Source: Motiliproteus sp041586615 (GTDB taxonomy: Bacteria > Pseudomonadota > Gammaproteobacteria > Pseudomonadales > Balneatricaceae). Taken from it: a stretch of 64,000 nucleotides of DNA. Positions within the stretch are counted from its first letter, which is position 1; the number at the start of each line of letters is the position of its first letter. The DNA lies in NCBI GenBank assembly GCA_041586615.1, contig JBFGZS010000009.1:20191-84190 (forward strand). The letters are read 5' to 3'. Positions 8,895 through 16,696 of this stretch are shown here, piece after piece. The translations under genes were made by a program, and so were the position numbers. Below the pieces are notes generated by a model that made no database searches, had not been told where the DNA came from, and saw only the letters and a list, made by a program, of their open reading frames with translations.

Positions 8895-10799
8895 GTGGCT
8901 GATTATCAGGGCTATTTCATTTCGGGCTCCCGGGGAAAACTTTATCTGGGGGCGTTCGGTAACAGGGATGCCCCATATGCCATGCTGTTTTTACCCGCCT
9001 TTGCCGAAGAGATGAATCTGAGTCGCGCAGTGGTTGCCCGGCAGGCGCGGTTGCTCGCGGCACAGGGTTGGTATGTAGTGACCCTGGACTATTACGGAAC
9101 CGGCGACAGTGAAGGCGATATTTCCGAAGCAGATGTCGCTCTGTGGACGGAAGATGTCGCCGCGGCCTTGGCCTGGTTGCGGCAAGTGGACCGGAAGGAC
9201 GTTGTTCTTTGGGGGCTGCGCTTTGGTGCCGTGCTTGCCGGCCATTTTGTTGAAACTTTCCCTGATAAGCAGCCAGATAGGCTGCTCCTGTGGAAGCCTG
9301 TTCTGGATGGAAAGCTGATGATGAATCAGTTTTTTAGGATTAAACAGATGGGCGAAATGATGCACAATTCAGGAGAGAAGAAAACAAACTGGTTTAAAGC
9401 AGCCCTGGAAGGCGAGATGGTTGAAGTCGCTGGCTACCCGATAACGCCGCAATTGGTACGATCTATTTCGGCGCTGAAAATGGCTGATATGACGGCCATA
9501 CGCATCCTGGCGACCTATTGGGCCGAACCGGGCAGCCTGCAGTTGTCGCCGGCCGTACAAAAACTGACCGGCACCTGGGATGTTGTGGAAAGTCTTGTTT
9601 GCGAATCATCGACGTTTTGGTTGAGTCCCGATTGCTATGATTCACCCGCATTATTACGCCATACAACATCCTGGGCATGCGAGCCATATACCTCGATACG
9701 TCAGGCCAATGAGGTATCAGTAGTTAATGGTGTGGCAAAGGCTAATGAGGCACCGAAGGCTAATGAGGTGTCAGTAGTTAATGGTGTGGCAAAGGCTAAT
9801 GAGGCACCGAAGGCTAATGAGGTGTCAGCGGCGAATGAGGTGACAAAAGCTATTGAGGTGCCGCTGCAGATTGCCAGTGGACAGAAATCCCTCAGTGCCA
9901 TTTTGCACCTTCCCGGTGAAGATCGTTCTCAGCGGATCTGTCATCTTGCTGTTGTTATTGTCGTTGGCGGGCCTCAATATCGCGTAGGCAGTCATCGGCA
10001 GTTTGTTCTGCTGGCTAGAAAATTGGCGGCTGAAGGGATTGCCGTATTGCGCTTTGACGTTAGTGGTATGGGTGATAGCAAGGGCGAGAAAAAACCGTTT
10101 GACCGGCTAGATCAAGAGATCAAGGCCGCGGTAGATTGCGTTTTTGAGCAGGTTAACGGTCTCTCGGGGGCGGTGTTATGGGGGCTGTGTGACGGGGCAT
10201 CAGCTTCGCTTATCTATGCGCCAAGTGACAGGCGTATCCAAGGACTCGTTTTACTCAATCCCTGGCTCGAAAACGATCAGGCTAAGGCCAAGGCGCGCCT
10301 TACCCAGTACTATCTACAGCGGGCCTTGAGCGTCGATCTGTGGCGAAAAATGTTGTCGGGTCAGATGCACCTGCTGCAAAGCGTCAGGGAGTTTGGCACG
10401 TCCCTGCGGCGTGTGGTTAAAGCCAATAAACAACAGCCTGAACCCAGGACGTTCACAACGACTAGTCCCGAAACCACTAGTCCCGAAACCACTAGTCCCG
10501 AAACCATGAACCCCGCAACTAGCATGCAAGCCAGTGGCGAATTGCCCTATCAACAGCGGATGCTGCAGGGGTTTCAGCGTTACACAGGCGAAACACTGTT
10601 GGTATTGAGCGGCAATGACCTCACGGCAAAAGAATTCGAACTGCAATATACAGACAACCAGGCATGGATAAGGGCGGCCGCCGGTGCGCGCGTCACCGTC
10701 GCTAAGCATCAGGCGGCCGACCACACCTTTTCTAGCGCAGAATGGAAAGCAGCAGTGGAAAAACAAACAGTCGACTTTGTGCGTACCCTTGGTACATAA
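8895..10799 (+). CDS. Fused XrtA-associated alpha/beta hydrolases: hydrolase 2 (TIGR03101) plus hydrolase 1 (TIGR03100)
   Basis: A 634-residue protein starting at GTG 8895, three bases after the ACP stop, with TTAGG upstream. Residues ~1-270 resemble hydrolase 2 (MLFLPAFAEEMN, TLDYYGTGDSEGD, LWGLRFGA) and ~326-634 hydrolase 1 (VVGGPQYRVGSHRQF, LRFDVSGMGDSKG, LWGLCDGAS, late ADHTF). The families are normally separate adjacent genes. The nucleophile elbow has Arg109 in the first half, where a Ser is expected, and Cys432 in the second. The halves are joined by a linker with an 18-residue repeat (NEVSVVNGVAKANEAPKA, two full copies plus a decayed one, 9712-9855). A second repeat, TSPET three times, is at 10458-10506. 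Both repeats are in frame, so the fusion is real unless there is a base error. Confidence 0.88.
   Translation: MADYQGYFISGSRGKLYLGAFGNRDAPYAMLFLPAFAEEMNLSRAVVARQARLLAAQGWYVVTLDYYGTGDSEGDISEADVALWTEDVAAALAWLRQVDRKDVVLWGLRFGAVLAGHFVETFPDKQPDRLLLWKPVLDGKLMMNQFFRIKQMGEMMHNSGEKKTNWFKAALEGEMVEVAGYPITPQLVRSISALKMADMTAIRILATYWAEPGSLQLSPAVQKLTGTWDVVESLVCESSTFWLSPDCYDSPALLRHTTSWACEPYTSIRQANEVSVVNGVAKANEAPKANEVSVVNGVAKANEAPKANEVSAANEVTKAIEVPLQIASGQKSLSAILHLPGEDRSQRICHLAVVIVVGGPQYRVGSHRQFVLLARKLAAEGIAVLRFDVSGMGDSKGEKKPFDRLDQEIKAAVDCVFEQVNGLSGAVLWGLCDGASASLIYAPSDRRIQGLVLLNPWLENDQAKAKARLTQYYLQRALSVDLWRKMLSGQMHLLQSVREFGTSLRRVVKANKQQPEPRTFTTTSPETTSPETTSPETMNPATSMQASGELPYQQRMLQGFQRYTGETLLVLSGNDLTAKEFELQYTDNQAWIRAAAGARVTVAKHQAADHTFSSAEWKAAVEKQTVDFVRTLGT
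9712..9855 (+). repeat. 54-bp in-frame tandem repeat in the hydrolase-fusion linker
   Basis: Two near-identical 54-bp units and a third decayed partial unit encode the 18-residue NEVSVVNGVAKANEAPKA repeat. The unit length keeps frame, so copy number can change without disrupting the fusion. Confidence 0.9.
10458..10506 (+). repeat. 15-bp in-frame tandem repeat (TSPET x3)
   Basis: Three copies of ACTAGTCCCGAAACC within the second hydrolase domain, followed by a decayed copy (MNPAT). It lies in an insertion loop before PYQQRMLQGFQRYTG. Confidence 0.9.
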
Positions 10800-10831
10800 G
10801 CAGCCCTGTATGACTGTAGCCTATGCTAGTC

Positions 10832-10920
10832 AGCCTCCTATTAACCAGGCATTCATCCATGAACCGCCTATTAAGGCGACATTTTTGCACGGTATTACGT
10901 TGCCGCCTTAATAGGAGGCT
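10832..10920 (-). repeat. Internally deleted copy of the dispersed multi-hairpin element, with perfect 13-bp terminal inverted repeats
   Basis: AGCCTCCTATTAA at 10832-10844 is the exact reverse complement of 10908-10920. Between them are hairpin b (CATCCATGAACCGCC region) and hairpin a (ATTAAGGCGAC to GCCGCCTTAAT). Hairpins c, d and e are missing apart from the outer end of e. The right end supplies the last codons and the TAA stop of the aminotransferase on the minus strand. It lies between the convergent hydrolase and aminotransferase genes, so it may also act as a bidirectional terminator. Confidence 0.85.
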
Positions 10921-12107
10921 TGAGATGTTGTGCCGATCAGGGTGTTGATAATCCAGTCAATTTCCTGCTGTTCGAGAGACTGATGACAAGGTAATTGGAT
11001 CAGGCGCAGGCGATAATCATTGCTGACAGGGCAATCTGAAATAACCAGTTCTTCCCACCGCCAGATAGGCACGCCTTGGTGCTTTAAGCGTGGAAAGTCG
11101 GTTTGCGGATTATCCAGTAGCAAGGGAAACACATAGGGCGCGATATCGCTGGGCAATGCGTGATGAAGCGGACGTATTCCAGGGCAGTCTGACAAGCGTC
11201 GCAAGTAGTCATTGAAATTTGAACGACGCCGGGAAATATTACATTCTGCATCGCTATGGCGAGTAAGAAGCTGTGTGCACCAACTGGCTTTTAGGCCGAT
11301 TTGGTTGGGTGTGAACCAGTGCAAAGCCTCTGGCTCCAGTCTGCGGGTGGAGGGGGGGGATGCCGGTGGAATAACCGCGTTGGGTTTTGCTAGGTTCGGT
11401 GGGTTGCGAAGACTTAAAAGCTTGCCTAGCCACCCCAGCCGCTTGTATTGAGCGGCATTTTCGAGTGTATGCAGACAGTTTTTTACTTGATAAATAAAGC
11501 TGGGTGCACGCTCGATCAACGCTTCAATTCTCTGGCTGCGCCTGTTCGCCACGAGAACCCCACCCTCGATTCCCGGAAAAAATTTCACGGTGCTGGTAAT
11601 GGCAAAATCACCCGTACTTCCAAGCCTCATGGAACCATCGGTGCCGTAAAAACTGTGTGCGCAGTCCTCGATCAGCGCAATACCATAAGTACCACAAAGC
11701 TGCTTGATTGCAGCCGTATTTTGAGGGAAACCAAACAGATGCGGCAGCAAAACGACCTTGGTTCCTGCAGAAATCTGGCGTTCGAGTTCAGCGGGGTGGG
11801 CCACCAGGTGTGGGTCCAGGTGATAAAAGCGCGGTGTGGCACCGAGGTAAATAATCGGTTCAATCATCGAGCCGCAATGGTAAGCGGGAACTAGCACTTC
11901 TGTGCCTTTTGTGACGCCAAGAAGGGTAAGTGCGTAGTACATCGCGACCCGACCGCTAGGTAAGAAAAGTGCATCCTCGTCGAGAAACCGACTGAATCGA
12001 TTTGGTTGTTTTTGCCTGCTAAGCTGACTAAAGCTGAATTGCGGCAGCATAGGGGCCAAAGGGCGTGGAAAATGACGTGCTTCATCGGGTAGCTGGTAAA
12101 TTTCCAT
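10908..12107 (-). CDS. DegT/DnrJ/EryC1/StrS-family PLP aminotransferase
   Basis: A 399-residue sugar aminotransferase-type protein. LFLPSGRVAMYYAL, VLVPAYHCGSMIEPI, ALIEDCAHSFYG and the PLP lysine in TSTVKFFPGIEGG (K175) follow the family order. These enzymes usually make amino sugars on nucleotide-sugar precursors, but the sequence does not identify the sugar. It is a lone minus-strand gene between plus-strand genes. Its last codons and TAA come from the repeat at 10832-10920. An eight-base G run (11352-11359) encodes part of ASPPSTRR. The start at 12107 is the first Met; the upstream region has no strong ribosome site. Confidence 0.88.
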   Translation of the reverse strand: MEIYQLPDEARHFPRPLAPMLPQFSFSQLSRQKQPNRFSRFLDEDALFLPSGRVAMYYALTLLGVTKGTEVLVPAYHCGSMIEPIIYLGATPRFYHLDPHLVAHPAELERQISAGTKVVLLPHLFGFPQNTAAIKQLCGTYGIALIEDCAHSFYGTDGSMRLGSTGDFAITSTVKFFPGIEGGVLVANRRSQRIEALIERAPSFIYQVKNCLHTLENAAQYKRLGWLGKLLSLRNPPNLAKPNAVIPPASPPSTRRLEPEALHWFTPNQIGLKASWCTQLLTRHSDAECNISRRRSNFNDYLRRLSDCPGIRPLHHALPSDIAPYVFPLLLDNPQTDFPRLKHQGVPIWRWEELVISDCPVSNDYRLRLIQLPCHQSLEQQEIDWIINTLIGTTSQASY

Positions 12108-12259
12108 ATTGTTTTCCCGGTTTCAGAGCGGTAGCAGTATTTGCTAAATGATAGCGGGTCAGCTTAAATCAAAAAATTGGACCTAGTCTATCGGCAACCA
12201 CTGGTTTATCTTAATGCAAGATGCCGAAGACCCTATTCAGGGGATACTAAAGGTGAGTC

Positions 12260-12961
12260 ATGATTAAAGGATTAAGAATAGCCGACGCGACATGTTTAAA
12301 TCGGCGTACAGGAATAAGGCGGCCGCTGACCTGTGCTGCTCTCCTTATGTTGGCCTCCACCGTGTCGCCAAACCTATTGGCTGCGACCGCGAGCGAACCA
12401 AACCAGTGTCTTCTTCAGCCGCATTATTACGATTACCGCGACAACTCCCCCAGAACCTTGAATTGGAAGAAAAAAGTCTTAGGTGCGCATTTTACTAAAA
12501 GCGTGCAGCGTGGGCGTGCCGGTAACGGTGGTAGTCTGATAGGCGAACTGGAATATGTGTTGAAGCAGTTTCCTAATCATCCCAAGGCATTGTTCATGAT
12601 GGCTAATGAACAGCAAAAACCCGGCTTTAAACGCAGTAAGCCCATGCGGGTCGATTATTATTACGACACGGTCGATTGTTTTTTTCAGCGCGCCTTGACC
12701 GTTGCCCCGGATGACCCCGCGGTTTATCTCGTGCGCGCAATTGTGCTGCACCGCGCTAAAAACTACACTGCCGCTGAGCAGGATTACCTCAAAGCACTCA
12801 GTTTTAATCCAGACCATACGGAGGCCCACTACAATTTGGGGCTTCTTTACTTGGACAAGAAACTGTTCGATAAGGCCAAGGAGCACGCCGATAGGGCCTA
12901 TGAACTGGGTTATCCGCTCAACGGTTTACGGCGCAAACTTGCCGCCGCAGGCCGTTATTAA
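12260..12961 (+). CDS. Secreted TPR-repeat protein
   Basis: A 233-residue protein with an N-terminal hydrophobic segment (PLTCAALLMLASTVSPNLLA) ending in a plausible signal-peptidase site, so it is probably periplasmic. Residues ~130-220 hold two or three tetratricopeptide repeats (FFQRALTVAPDDPAVYLVRA, DYLKALSFNPDHTEAHYNLG, LYLDKKLFDKAKEHADRAYE). AAAGGTGAG lies before ATG 12260. TPR proteins in EPS loci often scaffold export machinery, as AlgK does; that role here is inference. It ends TATTAA and runs straight into a heptamer tandem array. Confidence 0.8.
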   Translation: MIKGLRIADATCLNRRTGIRRPLTCAALLMLASTVSPNLLAATASEPNQCLLQPHYYDYRDNSPRTLNWKKKVLGAHFTKSVQRGRAGNGGSLIGELEYVLKQFPNHPKALFMMANEQQKPGFKRSKPMRVDYYYDTVDCFFQRALTVAPDDPAVYLVRAIVLHRAKNYTAAEQDYLKALSFNPDHTEAHYNLGLLYLDKKLFDKAKEHADRAYELGYPLNGLRRKLAAAGRY

Positions 12962-13016
12962 AGGCTAAAGGCTAAAGGCTAAAGGTAAGAGGTAAGAGGT
13001 AAGAGGTAAGGGGTAA
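12960..13016 (+). repeat. Heptanucleotide tandem array upstream of the GT30-like gene
   Basis: About eight 7-bp units: three of AAAGGCT, then AAAGGTAAG followed by AGGTAAG units, ending GGGTAAG. It begins at the stop of the TPR gene and ends about 50 bp before ATG 13068. Several units look like Shine-Dalgarno sequences (AAAGG, AGAGG). Seven is not a multiple of three, but the array is outside coding sequence, so slippage would change leader length, not frame. Confidence 0.9.
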
Positions 13017-13067
13017 GTCCATCCAGTCTATTGACTGTTGTCTTTAGCTCAATTGCGCAGATTGCTT

Positions 13068-14354
13068 ATGAGACTAGATTTGAATAAAACCTACGAAGCC
13101 TGCAAATGGTTTGTGTTTGTAGGACTGAATAAGCTGGCTGACAGGCACAACCGGGGACAGCCAGCGCTTGAATTAAGACTGTCTTATCCAGACCAATATG
13201 CAGCCAAGGACCCACTTATTTGGGTGTTCTGTTCGACCATTGGCGAGGTTAATGCCTGCAAACCCTTTTTGCTTGAGGTTCAAAAGCAGGGCCGTCTGGT
13301 GTTGATTACAGACAGGCGCTGTTACGAAGCGAGTTATCGTCGGAATTTTCCGAACGCCGTGATCGCCGAACTTTCCGGGCGTATCGACGATGGCCAAACG
13401 TTGCTAAAAGCCCTGCCACCCGCAAAGTTTATCGTTTGTGAAATACCCGCTTCGCCCGTCGATGCCCCGTGCCGGCTGTCTTATAGTGTGTTACGGGCCG
13501 CACGCCAAGCAGGCGCGCAGTGTTATCTGGTCAACGGTTGGTTGTATCACTACACGCCCTCTTGTCGAATGGACCAGATTGAAGATCGTTTTTTTGCAGG
13601 TCATTATCTGAACAGCTTCTCATTCCTGACGGTACAAACCGAGACGGTACGGCAGCATCTGCTGGAACGGGGTGTCGATAGTGCGCGGATTTCTGTCGGC
13701 GGTAACATGAAATTTGATTCCATGGCCGATCAATCGAGTCAGATTCTGGATTCGCGCAGTGTCGGTGTTATCAATGAACTTAAGGCCGGCGGCCGGCGTA
13801 TGGTGGTTGCGGGCTGTCTAACTGACACCTGGGAGTATGAGCTGGTGGCGAATGCATTTCACCAGGCGCTGAAGCAGGATCCTGCATTGTTTTTGGTCAT
13901 GGCACCCCGTCATCCGGAATACCCGGAACAGAAAGTGGCGATTTCTCGAATTCTCGGTGCCTTGGACCTCAAGTATTGCTATAAATCGGCATTGGCTGAG
14001 GGGGAGGGCGTCGCGGAGAGCGCAGTGTTAGTGCTGGATACCTTTGGCGAATTAAAAAGCTTTTACGGTACCGCATCGCTCTGTTACGTGGGCTTGAATC
14101 ATAATGTACTAGAGCCGCTGAGTTTTGGAAAACCTGTTGTGGTTTCGCCGGGATGGGAGGAGACATTCCCGAGTTACCCTGTCTATCAGTTGACCCAGGA
14201 GCTGGATCTGCTCGAAGAAGCCCCCAGCCCAGAGCAGCTTACAACGGCCATGCTGCGTGAAGAGGCTGACGAGGCCGCCCGCACCTTAATCATGGCGCAA
14301 CTCAACCGCTTGTCTGGCGCTGTCGATCATAGTCTGGAAAAAGTTTTTGCTTGA
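13068..14354 (+). CDS. GT30-type (3-deoxy-manno-octulosonic acid transferase-like) glycosyltransferase
   Basis: A 428-residue protein with the signature order of the WaaA/KdtA family: FCSTIGEVNACKPFL with the catalytic-type Glu, LITDRRCYEASYRRNFP, QIEDRFFAGHYL, ISVGGNMKFDSM (the GNLKFD motif), MAPRHPEYPE, and VLDTFGELKSFYGTASLCYVG with LEPLSFGKPVV. It differs from housekeeping WaaA: EIPASPVDAPCRLSYSV stands where ETELWPN is expected and the GGHN motif reads GLNHN. It may therefore add a Kdo-like ulosonic acid to the EPS rather than to lipid A (inference). ATG 13068 is preferred; a TTG ten codons upstream (13038) is the longest frame, and neither has a clear ribosome site. Confidence 0.75.
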   Translation: MRLDLNKTYEACKWFVFVGLNKLADRHNRGQPALELRLSYPDQYAAKDPLIWVFCSTIGEVNACKPFLLEVQKQGRLVLITDRRCYEASYRRNFPNAVIAELSGRIDDGQTLLKALPPAKFIVCEIPASPVDAPCRLSYSVLRAARQAGAQCYLVNGWLYHYTPSCRMDQIEDRFFAGHYLNSFSFLTVQTETVRQHLLERGVDSARISVGGNMKFDSMADQSSQILDSRSVGVINELKAGGRRMVVAGCLTDTWEYELVANAFHQALKQDPALFLVMAPRHPEYPEQKVAISRILGALDLKYCYKSALAEGEGVAESAVLVLDTFGELKSFYGTASLCYVGLNHNVLEPLSFGKPVVVSPGWEETFPSYPVYQLTQELDLLEEAPSPEQLTTAMLREEADEAARTLIMAQLNRLSGAVDHSLEKVFA

Positions 14355-14387
14355 TTAAAATAATTGGCGTCAACATAAGGATGGTGA

Positions 14388-15386
14388 ATGAAAGGGACTA
14401 CCGCGCTAGGGCAGCGAATGTTAACGGTCGCATCGGCATTATGCGGCGGTAAAACATTATCGATTCTGATATATCATCAGGTCGTAGAGACGAAAGACCC
14501 GATGCGCCCGGATGTGCCCGATCGCGAGGAGTTTCGCTGGCAGATGGAGTTGCTGCGGACCTGCTTTACACCGCTTCCCCTTGCCAGTGCGGTCAAGCAG
14601 CTGAAAGCGCAAACACTTCCCGATAGAGCCGTATGCATCACTTTCGATGATGGTTACCGCGATAATCTCGACGTTGCCTTACCTGTCCTGAAGCAATACC
14701 GCATCCCGGCCACAGTCTTTGTCGCGACCCATTTTAGCCGCGGCGTTAATATGTGGAATGACCGGGTGATTGACCTGTTTTCCAGGCTATCTTGCGATGA
14801 AATTGACCTCTCTGAGCTCCATCTTGGCTGTCAGAGGATCGAGACCCTGCAGGATAAACGCAGAGTTTGCGAGCAACTGCTGATGGCGTTGAAATATCTG
14901 CAGCCTGAGCAGCGCCTGGCCTGCATCGATAAGCTATATCAGCAATACCACATCGCAGAATTTGCACCGAAAATGATGAGCCCCGAGCAAATTGTTGCGC
15001 TGGATAGGGCTGGCGTCGAGATCGGAGCCCACACGGTAGACCACCCCATCTTAAAAGTGCTCAGCCCGGCGCAGCAGTATCAGCAGATTGCTGACAGCAA
15101 ACTTTATCTGGAAAAGCTGTTAGGTAAACCCGTAACAGGATTTGCGTACCCAAATGGGAAACCCGGACAGGACTACGATAACGTCGCGGTGGAGCATTTG
15201 AAAACGCTCGGCTTTGAATACGGCGTTTCAACGGCGTGGGGGGCAAACGTGCGGGGTGCTAGCGAGTATGAACTGCAGCGCTTTACCCCATGGGAAAAAA
15301 AACCACTGCTGTTTCAACGCAGATTGATATGGAATCAATTGGCCGCACGATTTACCCGGCGGGCTAATAGACTAACGCAGGCATGA
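14388..15386 (+). CDS. Polysaccharide deacetylase family protein (NodB-homology)
   Basis: A 332-residue carbohydrate esterase 4-type protein. ITFDDGYRDN holds the catalytic and metal-binding aspartates (D87, D88), and VEIGAHTVDHPIL supplies the histidine pair. The later GFAYPNGKPGQDYDN is also typical. It should remove N-acetyl groups from a sugar polymer or precursor. No obvious signal peptide; the N-terminal 20 residues are only mildly hydrophobic. It follows the GT30-like gene by 33 bp with AAGGATGG before the ATG. This is a second deacetylase, distinct from the XrtA-specific one at 42219. Confidence 0.88.
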   Translation: MKGTTALGQRMLTVASALCGGKTLSILIYHQVVETKDPMRPDVPDREEFRWQMELLRTCFTPLPLASAVKQLKAQTLPDRAVCITFDDGYRDNLDVALPVLKQYRIPATVFVATHFSRGVNMWNDRVIDLFSRLSCDEIDLSELHLGCQRIETLQDKRRVCEQLLMALKYLQPEQRLACIDKLYQQYHIAEFAPKMMSPEQIVALDRAGVEIGAHTVDHPILKVLSPAQQYQQIADSKLYLEKLLGKPVTGFAYPNGKPGQDYDNVAVEHLKTLGFEYGVSTAWGANVRGASEYELQRFTPWEKKPLLFQRRLIWNQLAARFTRRANRLTQA

Positions 15387-15418
15387 GTTCACATTGGCCA
15401 CTAGAGAGGTTAATCGCA

Positions 15419-15581
15419 TTATTAAGGCGGCAACTTAATACCGTGCAAAAATGCCGCCTTAATAGGCGGTTCATGGATGAACCGCCGTGGCGCAAAGCCA
15501 CGTGAGACAAGGACGGACATGCGCCGGCCTTGTCGTTATCAAAAGACCGAACGGATCGGTATTTTGATGCCAGGTTAATAG
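15419..15581 (+). repeat. Full-length copy of the dispersed multi-hairpin element (type copy)
   Basis: About 163 bp that fold into five consecutive hairpins. a: 15420-15464 (AAGGCGGC against GCCGCCTT). b: 15465-15486 (GGCGGTTCAT against ATGAACCGCC). c: 15486-15502 (CGTGGC against GCCACG). d: 15508-15532 (CAAGG against CCTTG). e: 15533-15580 (TATCAAAAGACCG against CGGTATTTTGATG). The outer ends are TATTAA and TTAATA. It lies between the deacetylase and the acyltransferase. Other loci: 6495, 10832, 21605, 23433, 28282, 43121, 47457, 49654, 54444. No coding capacity. Confidence 0.92.
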
Positions 15582-15631
15582 TCTATAGGTCAACGCAGGT
15601 TAATAATGCGCTAAGACAACAGGAGCAAGAA

Positions 15632-16684
15632 TTGAAACAACCGCAGTGGATGCTTTATCCGGTTAGTGAGTTTGAACAGTGGAAAGCGGCATGGGACGGG
15701 CTTAATCAGGCCTGTGCGAATGGCTCATTACTGTTGTCTTCAGATTTTGTAACCCCCTGTTTGAAATTCTTCTGCAATGACCGCACGACGCTAGCGGTAG
15801 CCAGGCTCGATGGCGAAGTGATGGCGCTCACCCTCGTTGAGAACCTGGGGTTGGGTCGCTGGCAAACGCTGCAGCCTTCCCAGGCACCGATCGGATTCTG
15901 GTTATGTCGCCCCGGCGCGTTTGATGACACGTTACTACGATCATTAGCGAAGTCTCTGCCCGGTTGGGTCTTGTCTATCAGTATTACCCAGCAAGATCCG
16001 GCGTTATTCCTTCGCCCCAACACGAGCAATAAACTCAAAACTCTGGACTATATAACGACAGGGAGGCTGCCAATCCCGGCTGATTTTGAGGATTATTGGG
16101 CTGCTCGCGGTAAAAACGTGCGCCAGAACACCAATAAAGCGCGTAATCGGTTAGCGAAAGAAGGTATCAGCATCGACTTTGATATTTGCCGCGAACCGAC
16201 ATGTATTGAAGCGCGGGTCAAGGATTATGGTGACCTGGAGAGTGCTGGCTGGAAGCAGGCCACAGGGACGTCGGTGCATTACGCTAACGAGCAAGGCCTG
16301 TTTTACATCGAAATGCTGAAAAACTTTATGCCAGAACGGGGCGAGGTCTGGCGTTATCTGTTTAATAATGAAGTCGTGGCAACCGATTTTTGTATCCGTG
16401 CCAACGGGGTGCTGTATATCCTGAAAACGACCTACGCCGAAGCGTGGAAAAAGTATTCACCGGCATTTATGATGCATTTAGAGGGAGTCCGCTATTGCTC
16501 CGATAACGATATTGATGCGATTGAATTCTATGGTCCTGCGATGGAGTGGCACAAAAAGTTAACCGATGAATTACGAACGATGTATCATATTACCTGGTTC
16601 TCGTCGCCTATGGTTTATCAATTAAAGAGTGCCTTAACACGCGTTAAGTCTAAATCAGAAACTACATCTGATAATACTTGTTAG
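15632..16684 (+). CDS. GNAT/FemAB-like acyltransferase (BioF2-like / CelD-like)
   Basis: About 350 residues. The core NVRQNTNKARNRLAKEGISI, DYGDLESAGWKQATGTSVHY, WRYLFNNEVVATDFCIRANG and ILKTTYAEAWKKYSPAFMMH fits the Acetyltransf_6 domain found in cellulose and EPS loci. It probably acylates a polysaccharide precursor in the cytoplasm. I chose TTG 15632, with AGGAG 15621-15625 upstream. The longer frame starts at TTG 15530 inside hairpin d of the repeat element and would add 34 residues encoded by repeat DNA and spacer. ATG 15650 is a third option. It is followed 12 bp later by a GT2 gene. Confidence 0.8.
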   Translation: MKQPQWMLYPVSEFEQWKAAWDGLNQACANGSLLLSSDFVTPCLKFFCNDRTTLAVARLDGEVMALTLVENLGLGRWQTLQPSQAPIGFWLCRPGAFDDTLLRSLAKSLPGWVLSISITQQDPALFLRPNTSNKLKTLDYITTGRLPIPADFEDYWAARGKNVRQNTNKARNRLAKEGISIDFDICREPTCIEARVKDYGDLESAGWKQATGTSVHYANEQGLFYIEMLKNFMPERGEVWRYLFNNEVVATDFCIRANGVLYILKTTYAEAWKKYSPAFMMHLEGVRYCSDNDIDAIEFYGPAMEWHKKLTDELRTMYHITWFSSPMVYQLKSALTRVKSKSETTSDNTC

Positions 16685-16696
16685 GTTGGGTGGTTG

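Noticed and set aside
15530..15631. 34-residue N-terminal extension of the GNAT/FemAB-like protein from TTG 15530
   Set aside because: It starts in hairpin d of the dispersed element and lacks a ribosome site; TTG 15632 has AGGAG at a good distance.
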